64,000 nt of DNA, from positions 1 through 64,000 of the forward strand of contig CAWIES010000001.1 of the NCBI GenBank assembly GCA_963835215.1, given 5' to 3'. This DNA comes from Roseiarcus sp963835215 (GTDB lineage: Bacteria; Pseudomonadota; Alphaproteobacteria; Rhizobiales; Beijerinckiaceae). Under the pieces are notes generated by a model that had not been told where the DNA came from, ran no database searches, and saw only the letters and a list, made by a program, of their open reading frames with translations. Positions within the stretch are counted from its first letter, which is position 1, and every line of letters starts with the position of its first letter. The position numbers and the translations under genes were made by a program. Positions 47,501-56,335 of the stretch are shown piece after piece.

Positions 47501-48306
47501 TGCGCTCGGGAGGGATATCGCGGATCATCTTCGCCGCTTACATCATCTTTCTGATGCTGCCGATTTATTGGTTGATCAGCCTCAGTCTGCGCACCAATGA
47601 AGACATCATGTCGGGGTTGGCGTTCTTTCCGCATCACCCCACCTTCGAAAAATACGCCGCGATCTTTAACGATCCGACCTGGGTGCACGCCTTCGGCGTC
47701 TCCCTCACCTATGTTGCGCTCAACACGGTCATCTCGGTCTCCGTCGCGCTGCCGGCCGCCTACGCATTCAATCGCTACAGTTTCGTCGGCGACAAACACC
47801 TATTCTTCTGGCTGCTGACCAACCTGATGGCGCCCGCGGCGGTGTTCGCCATGCCGTTCTTCCAGCTTTACTACGCCGTCGGGCTATTCGACACGGTCTG
47901 GGCTGTCGCGCTCGCGCATTGCCTGTTCAATGTGCCGTTGGCTGTCTGGATTCTCGAAGGCTTCGTTGGCGGCGTACCGCGCGAAATCGACGAGACCGCG
48001 GCGATCGACGGCTACTCGTTCCCGCGCTTCTTCATCCGCATCTTCCTGCCTCTGATCGCCAACGGCATCGGCGTGACGGCCTTCTTCTGCTTCATGTTTT
48101 CGTGGGTCGAACAACTACTCGCGACGACGCTGACGTCCGCGCACGCGCTGCCTTTCGCCGCGGTGATGACGCGCGCTTATTCCGCATCGGGCATGGACTG
48201 GTCGCTGCTCTCCGCGGCCGGAGTGCTGACCATGATTCCAGGCGCGGTCGTAATCTGGTTCGTGCGCAATCACATCGCCAAGGGCTTCGCCCTTGGGCGG
48301 GTTTGA
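47500..48306 (+). CDS. glpQ: GlpQ, second glycerol ABC importer permease
   Basis: A 268-residue MalG-like permease. EAA loop DETAAIDGYSFPRFFIRIFLPL and the ending MIPGAVVIWFVRNHIAKGFALGRV, common in this branch. Six helices. ATG at 47500 within TAATG. Not related to GlpQ glycerophosphodiesterase of E. coli; the name follows the rhizobial operon. 14 bp before the next start. Confidence 0.92.
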   Translation: MRSGGISRIIFAAYIIFLMLPIYWLISLSLRTNEDIMSGLAFFPHHPTFEKYAAIFNDPTWVHAFGVSLTYVALNTVISVSVALPAAYAFNRYSFVGDKHLFFWLLTNLMAPAAVFAMPFFQLYYAVGLFDTVWAVALAHCLFNVPLAVWILEGFVGGVPREIDETAAIDGYSFPRFFIRIFLPLIANGIGVTAFFCFMFSWVEQLLATTLTSAHALPFAAVMTRAYSASGMDWSLLSAAGVLTMIPGAVVIWFVRNHIAKGFALGRV

Positions 48307-48320
48307 TAGGAGGTGCGACA

Positions 48321-48598
48321 ATGCTCGATTGGATGGCGTGGACTTGGCAGACGGCGTTATTTTTCGCCTTCGTCGCCGTCATGCTGATCATTCTGACGCT
48401 GCTGGCGGTCTTTCGACCGGAAACGCCTCGTGTCGGCATATTGCGATTTCCGACAACCCGCGGCGATCGGTTTTTCGTCACCTTGGTTGGTTCGGCGTTC
48501 ATCTTCATATTTTGGATGCGGCTCGGCGGCGGGGCTCTTTGGTACCCGCTTGGCCGCATCCTTCGTATACGCGGATCGCGATGTTTGTTTTTGCGTGA
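48321..48598 (+). CDS. glpU: GlpU, small membrane protein DUF2160 (two frameshifts)
   Basis: AGGAGG at 48308-48313 and ATG 48321. The start MLDWMAWTWQTALFFAFVAVM and the loop RFPTTRGDRFFVTLVGSAF are DUF2160. After WYPL the frame changes twice: removing a T near 48552 and a G near 48573 yields AASFVYAIAMFVFA and a TGA at 48596-48598, giving a normal length of about 91 residues with three helices. Uncorrected, the frame would read to 48653 as nonsense. GlpU is an accessory protein of this importer in rhizobia, with unknown mechanism. Confidence 0.85.
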
Positions 48599-48657
48599 TC
48601 CGCGGTGTGAGACCGGGTCGCATAACGCGAGCGCCGGCGATTTGGGAGGATAGAAAA

Positions 48658-50441
48658 ATGGATGTGAAGCGACGCGACGTACTCAAAGGCGCCGCGGCGG
48701 CCACCGCCACAGTGGCCGTCAGCAGCGCGGCGATCATCGCCCCGACGCCCAGCTACGCGCAACAGGTCGACGCCGCCAAGAAATGGGTCGACTCCGAGTT
48801 CCAGCCGTCCACGCTCAAGCAAGGATGAGCAGATGGCGGAGATGGAGTGGTTCATCAAGGCTTCGGCGCCGTTCAAGGGCATGGAAGTCAGCACGGTCTC
48901 GGAAATCCTGAGCGTGCATGACTATGAATCGAAGACCCTGACCAAGGCGTTCGCCGAAATCACCGGCATCAAGGTCAATCATGAGCTGATGAACGAAGGT
49001 CTGCTCGTTTCCAAGATCGCGGTCGAAATCGCCTCGGGCAAGCCGATCTACGATTTCTGGATGAACGACTCCGATCACATCGGCACGCATCCGCGCTTCA
49101 ACGACATCGTCGACGGCTCGCTGACCGATTTCATGGCCGGCGACGGCAAAGACATCACCAGCCCGACGCTCGATCTGAAGGACTTCATCGGCCTGGATTT
49201 CGCGACCTATGTCGATGGCAAGATCTATGGATTGCCCGATCAGCAGTTCGCCAACCTTTACTGGTTCCGTTACGATTGGTTCCAGCGGCCTGAACTGAAG
49301 GCGGCGTTCAAAGCGAAATATGGCTACGAGCTCGGCGTGCCGGTCAATTGGTCGGCCTACGAAGACATCGCTGACTATCTTCACCAACCAGGTCAAGGAG
49401 ATCGACGGCGAGAAAGTCTATGGCCACATGGACTACGGCAAGAAGGATCCCTCGCTCGGCTGGCGCTTCACCGACGCTTGGCTTTCGATGGCGGGCAACG
49501 GCGACAAGGGTCTGCCGAACGGCAAGCCGGTCGACGAATGGGGCATCCGCCTCGAGAACGGCCGGCCGGTCGGCTCTTCGCTCAGCTCGCGGCGGCGACG
49601 CCAACGGACCGGCGGCGGTCTACGCGCTGACCAAGTTCGTCGAATGGCTGAAGAAGTACGCGCCGCCGGAAGCGGCGGGCATGGACTTCCTCGAAGCGGG
49701 CGCGGTGCCGGCTCAGGGCCATATCGCGCAGCAGGTGTTCTGGTACAGCGCCTTCACGCACGCGTCGACGGTGCCCGGTCTGCCGGTCATGAACGCCGAC
49801 GGAACGCCGAAGTGGCGCATGGCCCCGAGCCCGCACGGCGCCTATTGGAAGGAAGGCATGAAACTCGGCTATCAGGACGTCGGTCTGTGGACGTTGCTGA
49901 AATACGCGCCGCTGGAGAAGATCAAGTGCGGCTGGCTCTATGCCCAGTTCTGCACCTCGAAGACGGTGACGCTGAAGAAGTCGCTGGTTTCGCTGCACTT
50001 GATCCGCGAAAGCGACATCTGGGCCGACGCGATGACCGAACTGGCGCCCAAGGTCGGCGGTCTGGTTGAGTTCTATCGCAGCCCGGCGCGCAAGCTGTGG
50101 ACCCCAACCGGCGTCAACGTCGCCGACTATCCGCGCATGGCGCAGGTTTGGTGGCAGAACGTCTCGAAGGCGATCTCGGGAGAAGAAACCCCGCAGCAAG
50201 CCATGGACGGCTTGGCGCGCGACCAGGACGAGATCATGGCGCGTCTGCAAAAGTCGGGCGTGCAAGGCGACCGCGGCCCCAGCTCAACGAGGAGAAGGAC
50301 CCGGAATACTGGTACGATCGCGCGATCAAGGATGGCAACACCGCTCCCCAGCGCAAGCTGGCGAACGAGAAGCCGCAAGGCGTTACGGTCGACTACGACG
50401 AACTGTTGAAGACCTGGAAGGCGACGCCCAGGAAGATCTAG
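48658..50441 (+). CDS. glpV: GlpV, glycerol-binding protein of the ABC importer (four frameshifts)
   Basis: About 590 residues after repair. Signal VKRRDVLKGAAAATATVAVS has the twin arginines; the mature part contains MEWFIKASAPFKGMEVSTVSE, GLDFATYVDGKIYGLPDQQF, WSAYEDIADY, KVYGHMDYGKKDPSLGWRFTDAW and VPGLPVMNADGTPKWRMAPSP, and ends KTWKATPRKI. Frame changes: near 48815 (extra A), 49385, 49590 and 50275. Upstream GGGAGGA marks the ATG at 48658. A long SBP like GlpV of R. leguminosarum. Confidence 0.88.
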
Positions 50442-50486
50442 TGTCCTAAAGCGCGCCTGACCTTTGTGTCGGGCGCAAAGGCTGAA

Positions 50487-50516
50487 GTCGCCGACGGCCT
50501 CGCAGCCGTCGGCGAC
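50487..50516 (+). terminator. Strong hairpin between glpV and glpK
   Basis: GTCGCCGACGGC-CTCGCA-GCCGTCGGCGAC: perfect 12-bp arms, 6-base loop. There is no T-run after it, so it is a strong mRNA stem instead of a proven intrinsic terminator; it may protect the upstream mRNA and lower glpK expression relative to the importer. The rest of 50442-50773 contains nothing else I recognise. Confidence 0.6.
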
Positions 50517-50773
50517 CGACGCCTCGCCCGGGCCTGTGGCGAAACAAAAGCGGGAACTCGCCGAGCTCGTCGGGTCCAGGGTGCGGGTCCTTTGGTTGGC
50601 CGCGGCGCTGTGTCGAGGCGCGCGTCCTTCCTCGCGAATGGGTTCGCCGCCCCGGTCCGATCGAGCCGCGTCCCATGCATGACGAGGTTGAACTGACGCG
50701 GCGCTGATCCGCCAATCGTATGACGGCCATGGCGGATTCGTGTAATCATAGATTGAAAAGCCAGAGGCCTACC

Positions 50774-52285
50774 GTGGGTGGACACGTTCTCGTCATCGAC
50801 CAGGGCACGACGTCGACCCGGGCGATTGTGTTCGACGCGAACGCGGCGCCGGTCGCCATCGCCCAGGAGGAATTCCCGCAGATTTTTCCGCGCTCGGGTC
50901 TCGTTGAACACGATCCCGAGGATATTTGGCGAACGACGCTTTCGACGATCCGAAACGCCCTCGCAAAGTCGGCGCTTCCCGCCAGCGAGATCGCGGGCGT
51001 CGGCATCACGAATCAGCGCGAGACCACAGTCGTCTGGAACCGCGTCGATGGCCGTGCGCTGCACAACGCCATCGTCTGGCAGGACAGGCGCACCGCCCCG
51101 ATCTGCGACCGGCTGAAGGCGGCCGGCCATGAAGAGCTCGTGCGCGAACGCGCGGGTCTGCTGATCGACCCCTATTTCTCGGCGACAAAGATTGGTTGGA
51201 TTCTCGATAACGTTCCTGGCGCCCGCGCGCAGGCCGCACGTGGCGAACTCGCCTTTGGAACCATCGACACATTCCTGATCTGGCGCCTGACCAACGGCAA
51301 GGCGCATGTCACGGACGCGACCAACGCCTCGCGCACCATGCTGCTCAACATAGCGACGGGCGACTGGGACGATCAACTGCTCGCGCTCTTCGATGTCCCT
51401 CGATCGATGCTGCCTGAGGTGCGCGATAGCGCCTCGGATTTCGGCGTGACAGCGAGCGAACATTTCGGCGCGTCGGTTCCGATCCTCGGCGTCGCCGGCG
51501 ACCAACAGGCGGCGTTGATTGGCCAGGCGTGTTTCCACCCAGGCATGGCGAAATCGACATTCGGCACTGGCGGTTTCATTCTGCTCAACACCGGCGCGGA
51601 CGCTATCGTCTCCCGGCATCGTCTGTTGACGACGATCGCATATCAATTGAACGGCAAGCGCGTCTATGCCTTGGAGGGCTCGATCTTCTCTGCCGGCGCG
51701 ACCGTCCAGTGGTTGCGCGATGGACTGGGAATCGTGGCGAGCGCCGCCGAGATCGGCCCGCTCGCCGCCGCGGCCGACCCCGACCAGAGGATCTATCTCG
51801 TCCCAGCGTTCACGGGTCTTGGGGCGCCGCATTGGCGAAGCGACGCCCGCGGCGCGATCACCGGACTTTCTCGCGGCGCAACCCGAAAGGAAATTGCGCG
51901 CGCCGCGCTCGAAAGCGTCGCCTACCAAACCCGCGACCTCGTGACGGCGATGCTGGCCAGCGCGGGCGAGCGTCCGCAAGCCGCCGCAACTCCGATTCTG
52001 CGTGTGGACGGCGGCATGAGCGCCAGCGATTGGACCATGCAGTTCCTTGCCGACATGCTCGACGCGCCAGTGGAGCGGCCAAAGCTGGTCGAGACGACCG
52101 CGCTGGGCGCCGCGTTCCTCGCCGGCTCGCGCGCGGGGCTCTACCCTGGCCAGCAAGAATTCGAACGCTCGTGGCGCGCGGAGCGACGGTTCACGCCAGC
52201 CATGCCGGTTGAAGAGCGTGAGTCACGTTATGCAGGCTGGCGCGACGCGGTCTCGCGCTGTCTTGCGCCAAACAGCGCGGGCTGA
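50774..52285 (+). CDS. glpK: Glycerol kinase
   Basis: A 503-residue FGGY kinase phosphorylating glycerol with ATP. N terminus GGHVLVIDQGTTSTRAIVFD (phosphate loop), then VEHDPEDIW, GVGITNQRETTVVWNR, FGTIDTFLIWRLTNG, GALIG-like and C-terminal LRVDGGMSASDWTMQFLADML with LGAAFLAG. The GTG at 50774 aligns with the family start and has AGAGG 6 bases upstream; a longer ATG start at 50720 adds 18 unlikely residues. Last step before GlpD. Confidence 0.93.
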   Translation: MGGHVLVIDQGTTSTRAIVFDANAAPVAIAQEEFPQIFPRSGLVEHDPEDIWRTTLSTIRNALAKSALPASEIAGVGITNQRETTVVWNRVDGRALHNAIVWQDRRTAPICDRLKAAGHEELVRERAGLLIDPYFSATKIGWILDNVPGARAQAARGELAFGTIDTFLIWRLTNGKAHVTDATNASRTMLLNIATGDWDDQLLALFDVPRSMLPEVRDSASDFGVTASEHFGASVPILGVAGDQQAALIGQACFHPGMAKSTFGTGGFILLNTGADAIVSRHRLLTTIAYQLNGKRVYALEGSIFSAGATVQWLRDGLGIVASAAEIGPLAAAADPDQRIYLVPAFTGLGAPHWRSDARGAITGLSRGATRKEIARAALESVAYQTRDLVTAMLASAGERPQAAATPILRVDGGMSASDWTMQFLADMLDAPVERPKLVETTALGAAFLAGSRAGLYPGQQEFERSWRAERRFTPAMPVEERESRYAGWRDAVSRCLAPNSAG

Positions 52286-52288
52286 GAC

Positions 52289-53005
52289 ATGCGCGTCGTA
52301 TTTCGCTGCGATCCCGCGCTGGCTGGCGACCTCGCCCGGCCGATCCCGGCGCGGCGCGCCTTGCCGGATTGGTTGCGCACGATGCCTGCGCTCGCCTTCT
52401 CCGAAACGCATGGCTTGGACGTGCGCACGGTGAAACAATGCCCGCCATTCGTCGACGCCATGTCGCACGGCTTTGTCATTCCGCTCCCCTGCGACATCCA
52501 CGCGCATGACGGCGCGCTGTCGTGGGATTGGGACCATCCGCCGCTCGAGGTCGACGCCCACCCCACCTCGCCAATCAGCTTCCATGATCCCGCCCAGGCG
52601 TTGGGCACGCCGATGTTCGATCGAGACGTCGTCTTGGTGAAGTTCAACAGTTTTTGGACGATCGAGCTAGAGCCTGGTTATTCGCTGTTTGCGACTCATC
52701 CCGTCAATCGCGCCGACCTGCCGTTCCGTCTGTTGACAGGACTCGTCGATTGCGACCGGTTCCGCGATGTGGGCGTCCTCTTTCCGGCCGTCTGGCTCGA
52801 TCCGAATTTCGAGGGAACGATTCCGCGCGGCACACCGGTCGCCCAATGTTTCCCGATCGCGCGCGAGGCGCTCGAGTTGATCTGCGAACCGTTTTCGCCT
52901 GAAGACGCGGCGCGTTATCGCGAAACCGCGCGCGAGCTGTTGAGCGAGCCCGGCGTCTACCGCAAAAAGTTTCGCGTCAAACGCACAGGATCAATCCTCA
53001 AGTGA
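52289..53005 (+). CDS. DUF6065-family protein
   Basis: A 238-residue soluble protein just 3 bp after glpK. DUF6065 marks: KQCPPFVDAMSHGFVIPLPCDIH near residue 50, KFNSFWTIELEPGYSLFATHPVNRADLPFRLLTG (120-155), GVLFPAVWLDPNFEGTIPRGTPVAQCFPI. Beta-rich, cupin-like outlook. The family is unknown in function and occurs near 2OG-Fe oxygenases; here one (41119) flanks the other side of the glycerol operon. Its tail overlaps the TPR gene tail by 15 bp. Confidence 0.75.
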   Translation: MRVVFRCDPALAGDLARPIPARRALPDWLRTMPALAFSETHGLDVRTVKQCPPFVDAMSHGFVIPLPCDIHAHDGALSWDWDHPPLEVDAHPTSPISFHDPAQALGTPMFDRDVVLVKFNSFWTIELEPGYSLFATHPVNRADLPFRLLTGLVDCDRFRDVGVLFPAVWLDPNFEGTIPRGTPVAQCFPIAREALELICEPFSPEDAARYRETARELLSEPGVYRKKFRVKRTGSILK

Positions 53006-54010
53006 GCGACGCAATCGACGAAGGTTTAGCCAAAGCATCCCCTTCGCGGTCGAGGGGAGCGCCTGCGCAATGCGGCCGAAGGTATCGCGCCGCAGGCGAA
53101 GCGCTCGGCGGTAGCATCGCAACGCCGGCTCGAGTTCGCCGGTTTTTTGCAACGCCAATCCGAGGTTGACATGAGCCTCGGGCATATCAGGCGCCAATTG
53201 AACACACCGGCTATAGGCGGCGATAGCGCCTGGCCAATCGCGCTGATCGTCGCAAACCAACCCCAGCGTGTAATAGACTTGCGGATTGTCGGACCGCGCG
53301 TCGACCAGTCGCAGGAGACACGCGCGCGCCTCAATCGGCGCGCCGATCTGGCGCAAGGCGCGGGCAAGCGGCAGCAATGGCTCCAGACGGTCCGGCGCGC
53401 CTTCGCGCACGCGGCGAAGCACGACGACCGCGTCTTCCGCTCGTCCGCACGCGAGCAGCGCGAGGCCGAGATTGAGCGCATGCGAGGGATCGTCCGACGC
53501 CTCCACTGCGCGCGCGAAGGCGCTCTGCGCGGCGTCGAAATGCTGGGCGCGCATAAAGGCGCCCCCAATTTCCCGCCAGCCCGCGGCGTCTCCGGGATAT
53601 CTTGCCACGAGGGTCGCCAGCGTCGAGGAAACATTGGGGTCGTCGCACTCGATCTCGGCGACGCCAAGCTGAAACCAAGCTTCGGCGCCACCCTCGGATG
53701 TTTGCGACGCGAGGCGAAACCAATCTTTCGCGCGCCCGGAATTTTCACCCGCGCGCGCGGCGCGGCCCGCGAGCATCAACGTCGGCGCGTGTCCTGGACG
53801 AAGCGCGAGACTGGAAGCCGCGCGAGCCTCAGCCTCGACAAAGAACCCGCGTCGGAACGCGACGTTTGCGGCCAACTGATGCGCGGCGGGATCTCGCGGC
53901 GCCGCCTGAAGCAACGAGCGGGCGAGCGCATCTGCCTCGTCGAGACGATCTGCCCGCAGCGCCGCCAGCGCGCGAGACAATGTTTCGACCGATTGCTGCT
54001 TCGTGAGCAT
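52991..54010 (-). CDS. TPR-repeat protein
   Basis: A 339-residue protein built from about eight tetratricopeptide repeats (for example QVYYTLGLVCDDQRDWPGAIAAYSRCVQLAPD followed by PEAHVNLGLALQKTGELEPALRCYRRALRL). No signal peptide or catalytic domain. Could be a scaffold or chaperone. Its location, convergent with DUF6065, is reminiscent of TPR/2OG-oxygenase/DUF6065 neighbours, but a partner is not proven. Confidence 0.8.
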   Translation of the reverse strand: MLTKQQSVETLSRALAALRADRLDEADALARSLLQAAPRDPAAHQLAANVAFRRGFFVEAEARAASSLALRPGHAPTLMLAGRAARAGENSGRAKDWFRLASQTSEGGAEAWFQLGVAEIECDDPNVSSTLATLVARYPGDAAGWREIGGAFMRAQHFDAAQSAFARAVEASDDPSHALNLGLALLACGRAEDAVVVLRRVREGAPDRLEPLLPLARALRQIGAPIEARACLLRLVDARSDNPQVYYTLGLVCDDQRDWPGAIAAYSRCVQLAPDMPEAHVNLGLALQKTGELEPALRCYRRALRLRRDTFGRIAQALPSTAKGMLWLNLRRLRRSLED

Positions 54011-54134
54011 CGAAGAAGATTACATCGCCGCCCGCGAGATTGCACGAGAGACGGCCGGCCAGAACACGCGCTCGCGCTGTTTGCTGGACCGCCGTCCCAT
54101 CGCTGCGATCATGCCCGAAGAAGGGGTCACATCC

Positions 54135-54836
54135 ATGTTCGATCTTGACCTGAGCAAAATACTTCTCGTCGCCATCGTGGCCCTGGTCGTGGTGGGACCG
54201 AAAGACTTACCGCGGGTGCTGGGCAATGCGGCGCGCGTCTACGCAAACCTGCGCCGCATGTCGACGAAGCTTCGCGGCCAGGCGATGGACTTCATCAACG
54301 AGGCGGATCTCAAAGGCGTCGAATCCGAGGTCAACGCCATCGGCCGCTCAGCCACAGCCGCATTCGCATTCGACGCGACGACCGCCATGCGGGGTAGTCT
54401 GCCTGACAAGCGGGGCGTCAAAGCGGCGGCCGCGGTCGCCGAGCCGAGCTACGCGTCGGCGGAAATGCGAGAATATCTCGCGCCGCCTTCGGCGGCCGTC
54501 GAGACTATGCCGCGAGGCCAAATCGCCGCGGAGGGTCTCCCAGCGTTCGAGACGCCGGGAGAGAACGCACGCGTCGAATTCTGGTTCAGACGGCGCCGTC
54601 ACGTCAGTCTGATCTTGCGGCTTGTCGGGCAGTTCGGCGGCTTTGCCGGTTTTCGACGACGGATGACCGACAAAGGCTCCGCCGCCATTTCTGGCGCGGA
54701 CACGTTCAAGCTGTCGGTCGTCCTCGCGATTAGATTGGCGTCCCGGAAGGGAGTTCGAACCCCTGACCCCAGGTTTAGGAAACCTGTGCTCTATCCTGCT
54801 GAGCTACCGGGACGTTGTTTGTTTTCAGATCGTTAG
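54135..54836 (+). CDS. TatB-like protein; C-terminal end unreliable
   Basis: Starting at ATG 54135: one membrane helix with the TatA/TatB hinge (FDLDLSKILLVAIVALVVVGPKDLPRVLGNAARVYANLRRMSTKLRGQAMDF) and an amphipathic helix. GPKDLP is TatB-like. The frame remains open to 54836 across the antisense tRNA-Arg, so the last about 70 residues are doubtful; the true stop is likely near 54600 after an undetected indel. tatA and tatC are not adjacent, so it may be a solitary TatB-like protein. Confidence 0.65.
   Translation: MFDLDLSKILLVAIVALVVVGPKDLPRVLGNAARVYANLRRMSTKLRGQAMDFINEADLKGVESEVNAIGRSATAAFAFDATTAMRGSLPDKRGVKAAAAVAEPSYASAEMREYLAPPSAAVETMPRGQIAAEGLPAFETPGENARVEFWFRRRRHVSLILRLVGQFGGFAGFRRRMTDKGSAAISGADTFKLSVVLAIRLASRKGVRTPDPRFRKPVLYPAELPGRCLFSDR
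54736..54813 (-). tRNA. tRNA-Arg (anticodon CCT)
   Basis: Minus strand: acceptor GTCCCGG pairs with CCGGGAC; D arm GCTC/GAGC; anticodon stem CAGGT/ACCTG with loop TTCCTAA (anticodon CCT, reading AGG); T arm AGGGG-TTCGAAC-TCCCT; encoded CCA. The length is 78, one more than normal: an extra T follows the T arm (TCCCTT before CCGGGAC). I take this as another single-base sequence error. Confidence 0.9.
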
Positions 54837-54944
54837 AGTTTCGCCGCACTGTCTTTGGCGCTTCAACGCGCTCTCGTAGGCAGGAGAGGCCAGGATATAG
54901 GACATTCCGGGGATCGGGAGCAATCCAAGCAATCTTCGGCGCGA

Positions 54945-55343
54945 CTAGTTCGCGTAGACGTCGTGGCAGGCGCTGCAATCGGCGCGAAGCTGCGAATAGC
55001 GGACTTTCACCTTGTCGTTGGCGCGGATCGCCTCGATCGTGAGCTGGGCGTCGGCGGCGAATCCTTCGAAGCGCGATTTGAGGTCCATGTCCTCGGCGCT
55101 CGACCCGTTCGTTTGCGAGGCGATCGCCCGCGCGTCGGCGACGAACCCCTGTAAGAGTTGAGTGGCTTCGGCTTTGTCGAGCGGGTGGGCGCCGGCCGCC
55201 ATTGGCCCGATTGTCATGGCGCCCGAGTTCCATGTCCGCATCGTCAATTGCAACGGCGTGGCCGCCCAGAGAGCGCCTGCGCCAGCAATCAATAGCGGCA
55301 AAGCCAGCAGCGTAGCGATCCGAGGCGCCAAGACCGACTCCAT
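54945..55343 (-). CDS. Periplasmic cytochrome c'-like protein
   Basis: A 132-residue exported protein with signal peptide (IATLLALPLLIAGAGALWA) and a helical bundle ending in the heme motif CSACH near the C terminus (LRADCSACHDVYAN), which is the position typical of cytochrome c'/c556. A Met in an early helix (TIGPMAAG, residue about 48) is the candidate sixth ligand of c556 type. Divergent from the SNase-like gene. Confidence 0.85.
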   Translation of the reverse strand: MESVLAPRIATLLALPLLIAGAGALWAATPLQLTMRTWNSGAMTIGPMAAGAHPLDKAEATQLLQGFVADARAIASQTNGSSAEDMDLKSRFEGFAADAQLTIEAIRANDKVKVRYSQLRADCSACHDVYAN

Positions 55344-55501
55344 TTTCCGGACATTTCATCCATCCTATCTCCTCGTTCGGCGGCGGCAAAATGACGCCGG
55401 AGGCCCGGCCAGGGCCGGCGCGGGGCCGCGTTGCGCGGGGCGGGTGACCGCGAAAGGCGAAGCCGCTAAATACCGCCTCTCGACGGCAAAGCGCCCCTGA
55501 C

Positions 55502-56335
55502 ATGAAAACGATTTTCGCGCAGCTTCCAGCCCGCCGCGCCGGCGCGGCCTTCGCCCTTGCGCTCGCCCTGGCGGCGGCCCCGTCGCTTGCCCGCGCGGCG
55601 TCCTGCGGGATCGCGGCGGGGACGGTTCAGCCGGTTGCGGTTACCGAGCGAGGCGAGGTCGCGCTGGCCGACCAGCGCGTCGCGCGCCTTGCCGGCCTCG
55701 ACGTGCCGGGGCAGGGGGCGCTGGCGCCCTTGGCGCGTGATTTCATCGCCTCGCATGCCCTCGGCCGCGCGGCGGCGCTGGTCGTCTTTTCCACAGCTCC
55801 TGACCGATGGGGGCGGACGCTGGCCGACTTGAGCGCGCCGCAAGACGCGGGCGTGCCCGTTTCGCTCGCCGACACGCTTCTTACCGCAGGGCTCGCCCGG
55901 GTGAGGCCGGAATTCGAGACGCGCGCCTGCGAACCCGCACGGCTCGCGCTGGAAGCAGGCGCGCGCGCGAAAAAGCTTGGCGTCTGGGGCGATCGCGATT
56001 ATTCCGTGCTCGCCGCCAATGACGGCGCGGAACTCGCCCGGCGTGACGGGCGCTTCGTGATCGTCGAAGGGGTGGTGAGCAGGGTTGGCCTTGGCCGCTC
56101 GCGCTTCTATCTTGATCTCGGGCTGCGTGGTGATCTGTCGGTCACCGCCTCGCGTAAGACCGAGGCCGCGTTCCGGGCGGCGGGCGCCCCGCTGAGCGCG
56201 CTGGCGGGAGAACGAATTCGGGTCCGCGGCGTCCTCGACGACCGTTTCGGCCCGCAAATTGAGATCGCCGACCCGCTCATGCTGGAGCGGCTCGGGCGGG
56301 CCGAGGCGAAGCGAGGGATCGAGCCGGGCGGATGA
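55502..56335 (+). CDS. Thermonuclease-like (SNase-fold) exported protein
   Basis: A 277-residue protein with signal peptide (AFALALALAAAPSLARA). The middle is an SNase-like domain: GTVQPVAVTERGEVALADQRVARLAGLDVPG, DRWGRTLADLSAPQDA, LLTAGLARVRPE. The catalytic Arg/Asp set is incomplete to my eye, so it may not be an active nuclease. A C-terminal OB-like extension GVVSRVGLGRSRFYLDLGL is present. Overlaps the start of the M48 gene by 4 bp. Confidence 0.75.
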   Translation: MKTIFAQLPARRAGAAFALALALAAAPSLARAASCGIAAGTVQPVAVTERGEVALADQRVARLAGLDVPGQGALAPLARDFIASHALGRAAALVVFSTAPDRWGRTLADLSAPQDAGVPVSLADTLLTAGLARVRPEFETRACEPARLALEAGARAKKLGVWGDRDYSVLAANDGAELARRDGRFVIVEGVVSRVGLGRSRFYLDLGLRGDLSVTASRKTEAAFRAAGAPLSALAGERIRVRGVLDDRFGPQIEIADPLMLERLGRAEAKRGIEPGG

